Below the pieces are notes generated by a model that was not told the DNA's origin, ran no database searches, and saw nothing but the letters and a program-made list of their open reading frames with translations. 64,000 bases of DNA. Source: Schistosoma mansoni (Eukaryota; Platyhelminthes; Trematoda; Strigeidida; Schistosomatidae). Location of the stretch: assembly GCF_000237925.1 (NCBI RefSeq), contig NC_031495.1, positions 36,239,511 to 36,303,510 of the forward strand. Reading direction: 5' to 3'. Below are positions 47,901 through 57,821 of the stretch, one piece after another; the first letter of the stretch is position 1; the number at the start of each line of letters is the position of its first letter. Both the position numbers and the translations under genes were made by a program.

Positions 47901-50900
47901 CTTATATGCAATATTCGTTGATATGTATTACTATCATTGAAGTTTTTACTTCTATGAATTCGGTGTTAATCTTATGCTAATGAAGTGTGGCAACTTGGAC
48001 CGATGCATATACGTGCTTAGTCCTACGTTGTAGACTAATTTACTGACTGTGGGCAACTGGGAAGTGGAAACTGCCCTCACACCTTTCACAACAGTCAAAA
48101 CCATAAAAGTGTTTTTCATGGATATCAATTGACTAATTCGGTCGATTAAAATTTACGTCGAGTAAAGCATCTATCAGTTGTACAAACATACTTAAACAGT
48201 ATACTGAAGTCAGGTTTATCTCAATACAATGTTGTTTCAATTCTGAAATGAGTAGAAAACGTATTCATCAGGTGATTGCATCCGATGGTATTGCATCTCC
48301 TGAGGTATATGTTTTATTTCCAAAGCTTTTATCATTCCAGATAGCATCATTTTAATTTGAAGTGAACTTTTGAAACTTCACTACAAATTTTCAATACATA
48401 TTTGTATGACTTTGATCATGATTGTTTCTGTTTAAATGATTTGATATCTTCCCGTTCATCGTTTGTTTTAGTTAGCTAGTTTCTGTCCATGTAATTAATT
48501 GATCTTTTTTCTAATTGGGTAGTATATTGTGCGTACGTCGTTTAGTTTTTTGGTCATCAACTGACTACAACATCAAGCCCTTAAAAGTTCTTTATCACGC
48601 TTATTCTAATCGATAATTAGTCTATGCATAAATGATCCCATTGATATTTAGTCAGTCTGACAGTCAAAATAAAAACATGTTGAAACACATAGATTCATGG
48701 GATTGCGTCTTTGTGTATTATTAGAGGGATTCCTCATTTCTGAGTGCTGTATTCAAGATATTGTGATACCAACTTGGTGGTGGCGGACGGAACGTAGACA
48801 GCAATGCAATAAAACAGGACGAAGCTAAGCTACTCCTCCGCGCCCCAGCCCTGCTAACTAGAGGAAGAGGACCAGAGTTAGCAGAGAAAATATATAATTC
48901 CGCAAACAACCCGTAAGAACGGATCACTAGCACTCAACTCATGTGTAATATATATAATACAAAAATGTCTTTGAAGAGCGTCACAAAGTAGCATACTTGA
49001 AGAGAAAACGGACTAATGACATTTAAGGTTCTTCCATGTGGGAAACAAACTGAAAGTAATAATGGGCGCTTTTGATACGAAAGTGAGGAATTTAAATCCC
49101 AACAATTAAATTACAAAAACAATAAGTTTACCTAGTGATTTCTGGGGATGTAGCATCCCCAATACTGAGTAGTTAAGACATTAAAATTTTGGGAAGCTAT
49201 AATATCGAAGGGTATTTCGATTATGTTTAAAGTAAAAATCAGTGGCCGTCGGTGAATGTTTTCCAATGCCACTTTAATTTTTGATCGTATGTTATTGATC
49301 ATTTCTGTATGTAGCAGTTCAAATTCGTAGGCCATCCGAATTCAAACATATATTTGTGTTTTTCAAAATATATTTCAGATAAGTATAGCCCAATAAAGCC
49401 ATACAGTAATCCAAAAGTCGAAACTTGTGCAAATACTAAACCAACGAGATTACAGGAATTAGAGTGGAGTCTCGAGGAAGAAGAAGCTGAACAAGTAAGT
49501 TACGTGACTCAGTTTTATGTGTTGTTGATTTCGGATACTGAGGCATGGGAATGACAAAATATAACATGTAAGGAGTAACAAAAATAAAAGGGAAACCTAA
49601 GAATCTCAGAAAATTCATTTAAAACTTCAGTTTTTTCCTCAACAATTCGCATGGATAACTTCACAAAACGGTCATCACACAGTTGATTCTTAGGTGTTAA
49701 GTACTTATTGAAGTCTATCGATCAGCAAATCACAGGTTCGTCACTAGTTCAAGCTATAAAACAATTGTATGTTAAATTCAATTCGAGGTGCTTAAAAGCA
49801 GTTTTATTGATGGTTGTGCTGCCAACAAACTCATATCTAGGACTTTATAATTATTAAGTCATCGTTATATTTTAATTTAAACTTTTATCACATTTATGAA
49901 ATAGAATTAGTTTCAAACTATGCAATGATCGTTTTTCAATTTAGAAGCAGTTGACACTAAATTTGTTAATTTAGTCATCATGAAATAAACGCATTCTTGT
50001 CATGGTGTCATTGTGTTTATTTTAATTAAACTAGAATGAATGCCCTAGTACGGCCGAGAGTGGGGAGGGCCTACTCTTTTTCTCAAAATGCTCTCACACG
50101 GCCACGCGTATACAGCCTCTGTCAGGGAAGTCCTACTCATTGCCTTCTCTTGGAGAAGGTGTTGTTTACGAAATTGAGAGGACGAAAAGCGAATGTCCGG
50201 AGCTTTAACCAGGCCGGGGGACACGGTGAGTCCACCTAAGGGAGTTGAAAAACCCTGATTCCAAACCAATGGTGCACATGAGCTCCAGTATCCTGAGGGG
50301 AAAAATGGCGTATGAACCAAGTATTGGTCACCGGCTACCATGGGACTGCACCTCCTCACAATGCTCCACTGCTTTGTGGATCAGACCTTTAGGTCGAATG
50401 CTCCGGGTGTGGCCCCTTGAGAAAACCACCTGTTTCGGTCTGGGCATCCGGGCAGTACCATAGCCCTTACACAATTAAGTAAAATGACAATTTTGTGTGG
50501 CGCATATACATCTGGTGCCCTCTTGTACCAATATTTATGTATCCAAATAAATAAAATTAGATGAATGCAACTTAGTGGTTATGATGAAGTTAACGAACCA
50601 GTCTGTAAAGTATGTTGATTTCCTAGGTACTAGTGTTTCTAATAGACTAGGCGATTCTTAGTGAGTTAGTAATGACTAGGTCACTCAGTCGTAGGAAACA
50701 CGGACCGCGGGACATGTGTATATAGCTTCGGGTTGACACAGAGCATCAGCCTAGCGACATGAAACTATCAAGTTAAATACAAGAGTAGTGGAAGTAGTAA
50801 CAGTACTAATAGTAGAAGATTAATCATAAAAAATAAGATTCCAGCCTACTCCTACAACAACAATCATCGTTGCGGTGGTGAAATATCATTCCAAAAAAAT

Positions 50901-53900
50901 CCAGGCTCTAGAAACCGTTGAACATATCTCAAACTACTTATTGTTATTAAGTAGGACGTCACACTAAAGAACAAAGTGGTTTGGAAGTACAAAACAGGTT
51001 AATTTTTCACACCATTGAGTTCTAGGTATTCTTAATACATAAATGTGATTTGGCTGTTATTCTTTATAACCATCTTTGTGAAAGCTATCTGTTAAAAATG
51101 TGCAGTATTTTACAAACATCTCTGCAAATTATTATTGAACATGAACTGAAGATTTTAAACGGGGAAAATGATTTTCAGATTAACAAGAGACAGTTTGAAT
51201 TGAAAACTAGGTAATGTCTGTTTCTAGTGGTTTAGTTGCATTGTCTACACCTCATGAAGCCTTGTTCAATCCTCCTACTGTGTTTATTATAGTTTTCTAT
51301 TCTAATTGATATATAAACTGAGATAAGTGTGCACACGCATCAGGTATTTATTAAAATACTTTTGTGAATAATATTACACTGGCAAAAGATATTGCTTACA
51401 AATTAAAATAAATATCCCTCACACATAATGCATTTGCTATGAGGTGAAATATTTATGCTTTCTTTGATCTCTGAGTGGTCATAATGGTTACGTAGATTTT
51501 TAAGAGCTGTTTCGTAGTACTGGTTTTTACAAAGCAAAAACTTAGTGTCTAGGTTTTTCGGCGGGGACATTGGAATTAAGCAACCGGACCACAACTTAAT
51601 ATTTGGTATCTGACTTCAGATAATCTCAGTCATAGTTTATCCGTTCTTCCATTTTTACTCCCGTTTATATATATATATATATAAATTGTGGGGTTTAGTA
51701 TTAACCGAACTAATTGTTGAAATCATTCCATAAACCAGCTAATAATTCTATCGCAGCATCTAACTACCAGAATGGGAACCAAGAGCACACAATTATGGTA
51801 GCTGTTGAGTTTAAACGAAGGTTGTAGGAATGTACAAAACTGTAAATAACTGTTACAAGGGTTAAAAGTAATTACAACCATAGGTAAAGTAAATGTTATT
51901 AGTTCATGTGAATACTTTAGAATATTAAGCAACGGTTAACGGATGTTATTCCATATGTTCAAGAAATGTTACGGATGAAACTGGTTATTGAATATTTACA
52001 AGTAGTCAGTCAGTCGCGTAGTACCTGGTACGCATGTACATCAGCACAACTTTCCATACTCCATTTGAACAACGAAATGAAATTGTTAGGTCGAATCCTA
52101 GAGTAGTAGAGATAGTAACAGTATGAGTGATAATAGGAAGGATTAGGTATCAAAAATACAACTCTAGAAAGTATAAATCAATGAAATGAAGAATTATGAG
52201 GAGAGAATGCACTTGCGCCGTTGCGAACAATTCTGACTTATATCACCAGAAGCCTCCAAATATTGTTTACAATAATTACGCGGACCCCAGCCAGATAGTC
52301 TACACTTGTTAACACGGTTTACTCTGATTGTCAGTGAACTCATGAAATAGTGTTATTTTTTTAGTTTGGCCACCCTTAGCTTTTTTCCACTTCACTCCTA
52401 TACCGGAAAACATCACCCATGAAGGTACGTGGTAGTTGGGCATACGTAACTTATGTCTCAACCACCGCAGTCGATGGAGATTTACTATCCCATCAATCGA
52501 CTGTCCATCCTTCCCTATGACCCTGTTCTTAATCCAGGGATTGCTTACCAGGTCGTCAAAATATATACGAGCATTACTTCGAAGATGCCTATGATCGAAT
52601 AATAGTAGCCTCCTCTATTGATAGTCTCCATGTTTCACACCCATTAACTCATCCTTTGGTTGATAAACGAATGTTTCACCTACGCCACAGGTCGGTAAAA
52701 GCCAATTGAGCTTTCTGAATCTGCACTGAGATTTCGACAGACACCAGGCTACGAGGACTGATGATACTCCCAAGATAAGTGAGATGGTCGATACGTTCGA
52801 AACCAGTCAGTCAGTCAGCTACAACGTAGGACCAGGCACATATATGCATCGGTCCAAGTCGCCACACTTCATTAACACAAGAAGACGAACACCAAATTCA
52901 TAGTAGTTAATTTAATGGTGGTAATATATAAAAGAAAGATTGTATTTCAGGATATGGTAAAGGAAGACAGAAAGATATAAAGCAATTTCAATCTCATAGT
53001 TTGAGGGAAGACAAAAAGTACATACACCTACACCATTGTGATCTATACTGAGCCATGTAACACAGAGTCTCCAACCACTAGTCTCGCGGACCCCAACCAA
53101 GTAGTCTGCATCTACCAACATGGCTAAGACTAGAAGTTAGTGACTTCAAGCACTGATGCCACGTTATGGTTTGGCCGCCCCTAACTCTTTCAACCATCGT
53201 CAATACTAGTCAACATAGCACGTCGTGGTAATCGGTGTTTAGGCATACGTAACACGTGGCCCAACCATCTCAGTTGATGAAGATTCACAACCTCATCAAC
53301 TGATTCACCATCATTCCCTAATACCCTGTGTCTAACCTCACTGTTACCTACCCGGTGATCGCAGCAAACGCAAGCAATATTTCTAAGACATCTGTGGTCA
53401 AATACTAGTAACTTACAAATATCTTCTAATCTAAATGGCCAAATTTCGCAGCTGTAAAGTAGAACGGAGCGAACTGCTGTGCAGTATACTTCTTCCTTAA
53501 TTGATAAATGGATATCTCGCCTTCACTATATGTTACGTCCTCGATCTGTCTACCCACTTTCGTGCCGAGTATAACTTGTCTAATGTAGATTAAGACCTTG
53601 ACGCGATAGGCTGTCTGGCTTAACCTTGAGGCTAGTATGCGTGAGTTCGATGTGGGTGTAGAGAGACGAGATAGTGGACAGCCTTGCCGGACACCACTTG
53701 ATGTTGTAAAATCATATGACAGTTCGCCATGAGCTCTCGCATGACTGGTAGTGTTCGAGTAAATAGCCTTCACAAGGTTTATGTACTTCTCAGGTACACC
53801 TTTCAATCACAGACACTGCCACAGAACCTCTCGGTCTACAGAGTCAAATGCTGCTTTTAAGTCAAGAAGAACGATCATTTTCTAACGCCGATAAGCATAT

Positions 53901-56512
53901 CTGTGCTCTAAAACCTGACGAATAGTGAATATGTGGTCGACGCAGCCACGACCAGATCTGAAGTCAGCCTGATTTCCTCGTGTTTGCAGTTCACGAGTCT
54001 TAGTTAGGCGCCCGATAATTATTGAGGCTAGTATTTTAGATGCTATATTAGTCAAACTAATCTCTCTATGGTTATTGCAGGATGATTTTGACCCCTTCTT
54101 ATATATTGGGACAATCAGTGATTGTGACCAGTCAGATGGGATTACGTTCAACTCCCAGATTTTAGCTAAAATATTAGTCAACCCAGTCGCTAAAACTGGA
54201 CCATCATATTTTAAGACCTCTGGAGCCAATCCATCTGCTCTTCCTCGTTTCAGATTAGCTATAGCTTTTTGAACTTCAAATAGAGTCGAGGGACTTACTT
54301 CAATGTTCCATTCAGACTGTTTGGGAATGGTGGGTAACTATATAGTAGCTGAAGGCTAGCTAAACTGTTCTCTAAAGTGTTCCGCCCATCGTTCCAAATG
54401 TCTGGGCTGAGAGCGGATAAGAGTCTCATCTTTTTCCGAGATTGTCTCGCTTACAATTGACTTCTTAATTCCGGTTTCTTTTTTCGCTGAATCGGGACAC
54501 TAAAATACCCACCTAAATGTCTTTCTGTTTGGTTTAAGCTACCTATTTGGGCATTAAAGTCACCTGCTACGAATACAATGTCTGAGCGTTTAGCTTTTTG
54601 AAGATGTTCAGGGAGCTTTCTGTCTGAAGAGTTGTCTGGTGTTGCCTACAGCCGCTTTATTTTCCATTTCCTTTGCTTTCGTTGTCCACGATAGTTCCGT
54701 AGACATTCAAATACTTCACCCCCTATCATTGATTGAGTCGCCAACACAAACCAATCCTGTATCAACATTTGGCTTTTGAAGGGAGAGATCCGCATCCCAA
54801 ATATGCTTGGATCAGAAGACTACATTCTGTCAACGTCTTTACTAAACAGAAAACATTATTTGCATATTGTATGTCAACAAGTGAATCTCCTGATAGAACA
54901 ACCACTGAAAAGTCGGACGAAGAGGATGCTATCTCTAAAAGCATGTCTACGAGAGAGTAAAGTAAGACTGGGAAAGCGGACAACCCTAACGAACATCATT
55001 TGAGGTAACCAATTCCGATGACAGTTCGTTATAAGCCCTGACTTCTTTAGTAGTGTTTGATAAAAGGTCTCGCACGAGGTTAATCACCTCTTCGGTACGC
55101 ATTTCAATGACAAACTGCTACAGAACCTCACGGTCAACTGAGTCGAGCCACGCGTTAATGTCAAGGATTGAAACTTATCGATCGTCGAAAAGCGTGTCTG
55201 TGTTCTAGAACCTGCCGAAGTGTCAATATTTGGTCTATAGATCCGCATCCGGGGTCGAAATCAGCCTGGTTTTTTCGAGTAAGTATAAAGCGATGCACAA
55301 AAAATGTGAAGAGATTGCAAATGAACTTAACATTTGATGAGAGACAATACAAATCTGTTTTTTCATAATGTGAAGCTTTGCAGGAATGTGAGGTCTCTTC
55401 CGTGCGAGACCATTTAACAAATTTTTGGATCTGTTTGTTTATGTCTTTCAACCAGGTCCTCATTAAAATAGAAAAGTGTAGGTTTGGAAAAAAATCTTGA
55501 CTTATGTCAGTTTGAGTAGATTATTTTATTTGCACAGTTAATACGTGTGTCAGTATTTTGTTATTGGCTACCAGTAGAACCTAATACGCTTGTTTTTAAA
55601 ATGTCAAAAGCATCAGCTAAATAAAATAGCATTTTGGTGAAGATAAAAGAAATTAACACAAAATTGTAGTCTCATCATGTATACTAACTTAATAATCCCC
55701 TTATTACGCCGTAATACTTATTCACTATTTTACAAGCTCACTGAAAAGAGATACTTTCGCTGAATGTCATATTTTTTAGGTTATGATGGGAATATAATTA
55801 ATTAATAATCAGATAGTGAGGTAACCTAGGCAGGACGATTCATGTTGCTTTGTAAAACACCATAAATGAACGAAAGTAAGTAAAATACGAACCGAATCAA
55901 TCTGAAATTGCCTATGGGTTAAATAAACACTAATATTATGCTATTACTAAGTACAATTACTGCGCTAATGTTAAATTAATTTGCTTTTCCTAATACGTAA
56001 AACTAGTATCCTACCTACACTTCTAATTCCAGGTACCAATACACAATAATTTAACCCCAGAAAAGGTCCGAGTAAACAAAGTCAGTGGTAAAGCAACGTT
56101 ACAAACAAAACAATCATTCAATAAAAAGTCAGTGCCAAGCTGTCAACTTATACTACAAACAAAAGATGATTTTGGATTTGATTCTGACAAGGACGAGGCG
56201 ACAACACTAGCGGACATGGTTGAAGATGTTTCCACCGACGACGACACAAGTTCTTCACTAAATGAAGGTAAATTTGCCAAGCAAAATTATATAGGAAGAA
56301 ATCCAGTCAGTCCACCGAATGATGCATTACCAAAAACTAATCGAAGTGGGCGCGGACGAGGCGTACGGACTGATCTAACTTCTGGTGGTTCATCCAGAGG
56401 TAGAGGAAATAAGCGTAGAGTTGGTCCTAAGCCAGGATCACAACAGACAAATAATGATGGTGATGATCGTCTTGATTTCGATTTTCGTCGAAAGCGTAGA
56501 AAAGTTGAATGA
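41915..56512 (+). CDS. MRE11: MRE11 double-strand-break repair nuclease, 5 exons
   Basis: Mn-dependent nuclease of the MRE11-RAD50-NBS1 complex. Exons 41915-42793, 44007-44393, 45875-46337, 49379-49494 and 56033-56512 join with GT/AG sites and matching phases (0,0,1,0) into 774 aa. The phosphoesterase motifs are intact: D18 and H20 (STDNHVGYAEKD), D58 (AGDIFHE), N126-H127 (HGNHDDP), H215 (VHQNR) and H243/H245 (WGHEHECR). Exon 2 holds the capping-domain match (LRVDLSGGFESFSGLRFGQK, VANPK). Exon 3 is the helical region continuing KDLIVFNRNREK. Exon 4 is acidic. Exon 5 has a Gly-Arg-rich tract (RSGRGRG ... SRGRG) and a basic C-terminus (RRKRRKVE), like the DNA-binding tail of other MRE11 proteins. 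Introns 2, 3 and 4 are invaded by LINEs and a SINE. A small exon hidden in the 6.5-kb fourth intron cannot be excluded. Confidence 0.93.
42794..44006 (+). other. MRE11 intron 1
   Basis: 1.2 kb, AT-rich, with no repeat or other gene recognised. Confidence 0.6.
44630..45595 (+). mobile_element. LINE family A, 5'-truncated 3' end, in MRE11 intron 2
   Basis: Starts inside the RT (ARMFEIRFSPSKCKLLRQD) and continues through YLGSLISPNELVSDEISARI, the CLRNIACVCCDHRVGNSEVR region, LRWLGHVLRMPEHQLPRRAM and GQTITWHQCLKSLTSS to the 3' UTR and the GACCGACCGA tail. It is in the same orientation as MRE11. It shares a small deletion after GWGPRD, and several substitutions, with the inverted copy at 52803-53526. 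Confidence 0.88.
46853..47871 (-). mobile_element. LINE family A RT body, inverted segment
   Basis: Minus-strand RT region in MRE11 intron 3: LRNDREQWW-like start near 47850, KETGIRNPTVSETISGIDRH near 47740, NLKRGRAAGPDRFTPEIFKD near 47520, QSLIVPVYKKGQKSSCDNHR near 47380, LKGVPKKYINLIKALYSNTT near 47070 and a degraded FNFVVDMFLE region near 46910. It joins at about 47872 to a 3' UTR of the same family in the opposite orientation. Confidence 0.85.
47872..48050 (+). mobile_element. LINE family A 3' UTR and tail, forward segment
   Basis: Matches the 3' UTRs at 13510-13690 and 45420-45590 (ATCATATCCTTATATGCAAT, CGGTGTTAATCTT, GGACCGATGCATATACGTGC) and ends in TTACTGACTG. Together with the inverted body next to it, it forms one 5'-inverted insertion. 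Confidence 0.8.
48051..48110 (+). mobile_element. LINE family A 5' UTR scrap
   Basis: GGGCAACTGGGAAGTGGAAACTGCCCTCACACC-like sequence corresponds to about 10285-10345 of the reference copy. It follows the 3' tail directly, so two family members abut here. Confidence 0.6.
48111..49378 (+). other. Rest of MRE11 intron 3
   Basis: No gene was recognised. A GC-richer patch at 48770-48920 (GCGCCCCAGCCCTGC) looks foreign to the intron but matches nothing I can name. Confidence 0.45.
50034..50566 (+). repeat. SINE-like repeat, copy 6, full length with short TSD
   Basis: Full copy in MRE11 intron 4, same orientation as the gene, with an AAATAAATAAAAT tail. ATGAATGC flanks both sides (about 50037 and 50561) as a probable target-site duplication. 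It is one of the copies with an unbroken antisense frame (50359-50045). Confidence 0.8.
50567..52279 (+). other. MRE11 intron 4, unique-looking part
   Basis: AT-rich with a short (TA)n run at about 51667-51682. No gene or repeat was recognised. Confidence 0.45.
52280..52800 (-). mobile_element. RTE-like LINE fragment (family C-like), C-terminal part
   Basis: Minus-strand debris with FERIDHLTYLGSIISPRSLV near 52795, EISVQIQKAQLAFTDLWRR near 52735, a CETWRLSIEE block near 52640, and a decayed VTYAQLPRTFMGDVF stretch near 52440. Many stops are present. Its 5' end directly abuts the tail of the family A copy that starts at 52803, which suggests that copy inserted here. Confidence 0.7.
52803..54705 (-). 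mobile_element. LINE family A, composite scrambled copy in MRE11 intron 4
   Basis: Read on the minus strand from 54705 it has four parts. First is a scrap of linker (TTKAKEMEN, 54705-54623). Second is about 137 bp of endonuclease (VAGDFNAQIGSLNQTERHLG, 54622-54486), followed by linker and RT (54485-53672; DGLAPEVLKYDGPVLATGLT, DFRSGRGCVDHIFTIRQVLE). Third is a foreign 146-bp insert (53672-53527). Fourth is the C-terminal region, 3' UTR and (CAGT)n-type tail down to 52803. Segment 54606-53673 is almost identical to 39285-40210 on the + strand, and segment 53526-52803 is very close to 44851-45595. Confidence 0.88.
53527..53672. repeat. 146-bp foreign segment inside the LINE copy
   Basis: Matches nothing else in the window and replaces about 0.4 kb of RT in the surrounding LINE. 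On the + strand it starts near TGTTACGTCC, and it also contains TGGCTTAACCTTGAGG and GAGTTCGATGT, which resemble weak Pol III A and B boxes. It could be an LTR end or a tRNA-derived SINE piece; the sequence does not decide. Confidence 0.5.
54745..55280 (-). mobile_element. LINE family A, older RT fragment
   Basis: Minus-strand piece with QADFDPGCGSIDQILTLRQV near 55265, a decayed mid-RT, VDMLLEIASSSSDF near 54945 and YANN in place of YADD near 54865. It is much more diverged than the neighbouring composite copy. Confidence 0.7.
55281..56032 (+). other. End of MRE11 intron 4
   Basis: AT-rich with no feature recognised; the acceptor AATTCCAG ends at 56032. Confidence 0.5.
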
Positions 56513-56607
56513 GATTTGATTTATATAGTTTACTTTCAAACTTATCGCCAGTCATATTCCTTTATTTTTGTTTCAATATTATGACTGATTATTTTCTCAT
56601 TAGTATT

Positions 56608-56613
56608 ATTAAA
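56608..56613 (+). terminator. Possible poly(A) signal of MRE11
   Basis: ATTAAA about 96 nt after the MRE11 stop; a common variant of the canonical signal. No AATAAA is closer. Confidence 0.4.
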
Positions 56614-56619
56614 GAGATT

Positions 56620-57800
56620 TTTGTGGATTTGAATTTCTTCATTTGTACTTTATGAAAATCGTTCATTAGTAATAAGCAGTTTGGTTTAGATTGATCCAAA
56701 TAGGTTAGTAATACAACCAAGGACTTATAACTAGTTTTATTATTACTAAAAATGAACAAGTATAATCCATTTCGTTCTCAACATAGTATGTACAAAATAA
56801 TGGGTTTTTACAGTACATACAATAAGAAATTAAATTAAAAAAGCTACTGGTGCAAGTAATTATATCACAGTCAAGATAATTAAGGAGACGCAGAAAAAAA
56901 TCCGACCGTTCTATCATAAATGCACAAACCTTGAATCCATTTTCAGATATCTATTGTATGGGAAGAAAAAATATAGAACTATAAGACAAGTAACGTAAGT
57001 TTCGAAGCATAAGTTTTTTTATTGCTATAGACCTGTTTGAAAGAAAAAGAAAACTAAGAAGTACGAACATTTATCCGTTTTGTACCAGAGAAAGTGGCAG
57101 TTTCATCTTTTTCGCACCACAAACATTACATTAAATCTCATATAAGTAAAACTGCATAAAAACGTGTGGTTCATTCGATAATCAAAGAAACTACGAATCA
57201 GATTTTTGTATAGAAATATATGTAGTGGAGTCAAGCACTATTGAGCGGATTATTTATGACTTGGTCATTCACTGATGATGCGCTTGAAACTAGCATTGAA
57301 GATTTTAGGATAATCAGTGCAAAGGTTTGAGAAAACTGGTGTTTTGTGGTCTATGAATTTTTTCATTCATTAGTTTCTTCAAAATAACTTAAATTCGCTT
57401 CCTGATTCTCTCGAATTCGCCTAGGTTTAAATTTAGATAAAAGTCTAGGATAGACTCCGGAAACACACTTGATACTTGGTTAGGAGTGAGATCTTGTCAG
57501 ACTCACATATTACAGCCCGTCCGTTTGAGTTCTTCTGCACATAAGGTTTCATTGAACTCCAATCCTCAACTGTATATCTCATATTGTTCAACTACGGATT
57601 ACGAATTCGGTTACAGCTATGTAAACTCAACCACGAAAGTAAACTAGAAAAAATGGAATACCTTGGGTGATAAGCACGATTAATTCTGAAGACTTCACTT
57701 AATTAAGCTAAAATGACAACTATCCGGGTATAAATCAGTCATACAAGTAGACCAAAATATTACTTACTCAAAGTACACATAATACTGACATGAATATTTC
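56620..57800. other. Convergent intergenic region MRE11/AIP
   Basis: 1.2 kb between the two 3' ends. AT-rich, with no gene or repeat recognised. Confidence 0.5.
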
Positions 57801-57804
57801 TGAA

Positions 57805-57810
57805 TTTATT
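57805..57810 (-). terminator. Poly(A) signal of the AIP-like gene
   Basis: AATAAA on the minus strand begins 11 nt after the TAA stop at 57824-57822, implying a very short 3' UTR. Confidence 0.5.
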
Positions 57811-57821
57811 CTGATACACCT

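Noticed and set aside
50155-50200. GAGGACGAAAAGCG in the SINE-like repeat as a hammerhead core
   Set aside because: No CTGATGA segment lies at the right distance in any copy.
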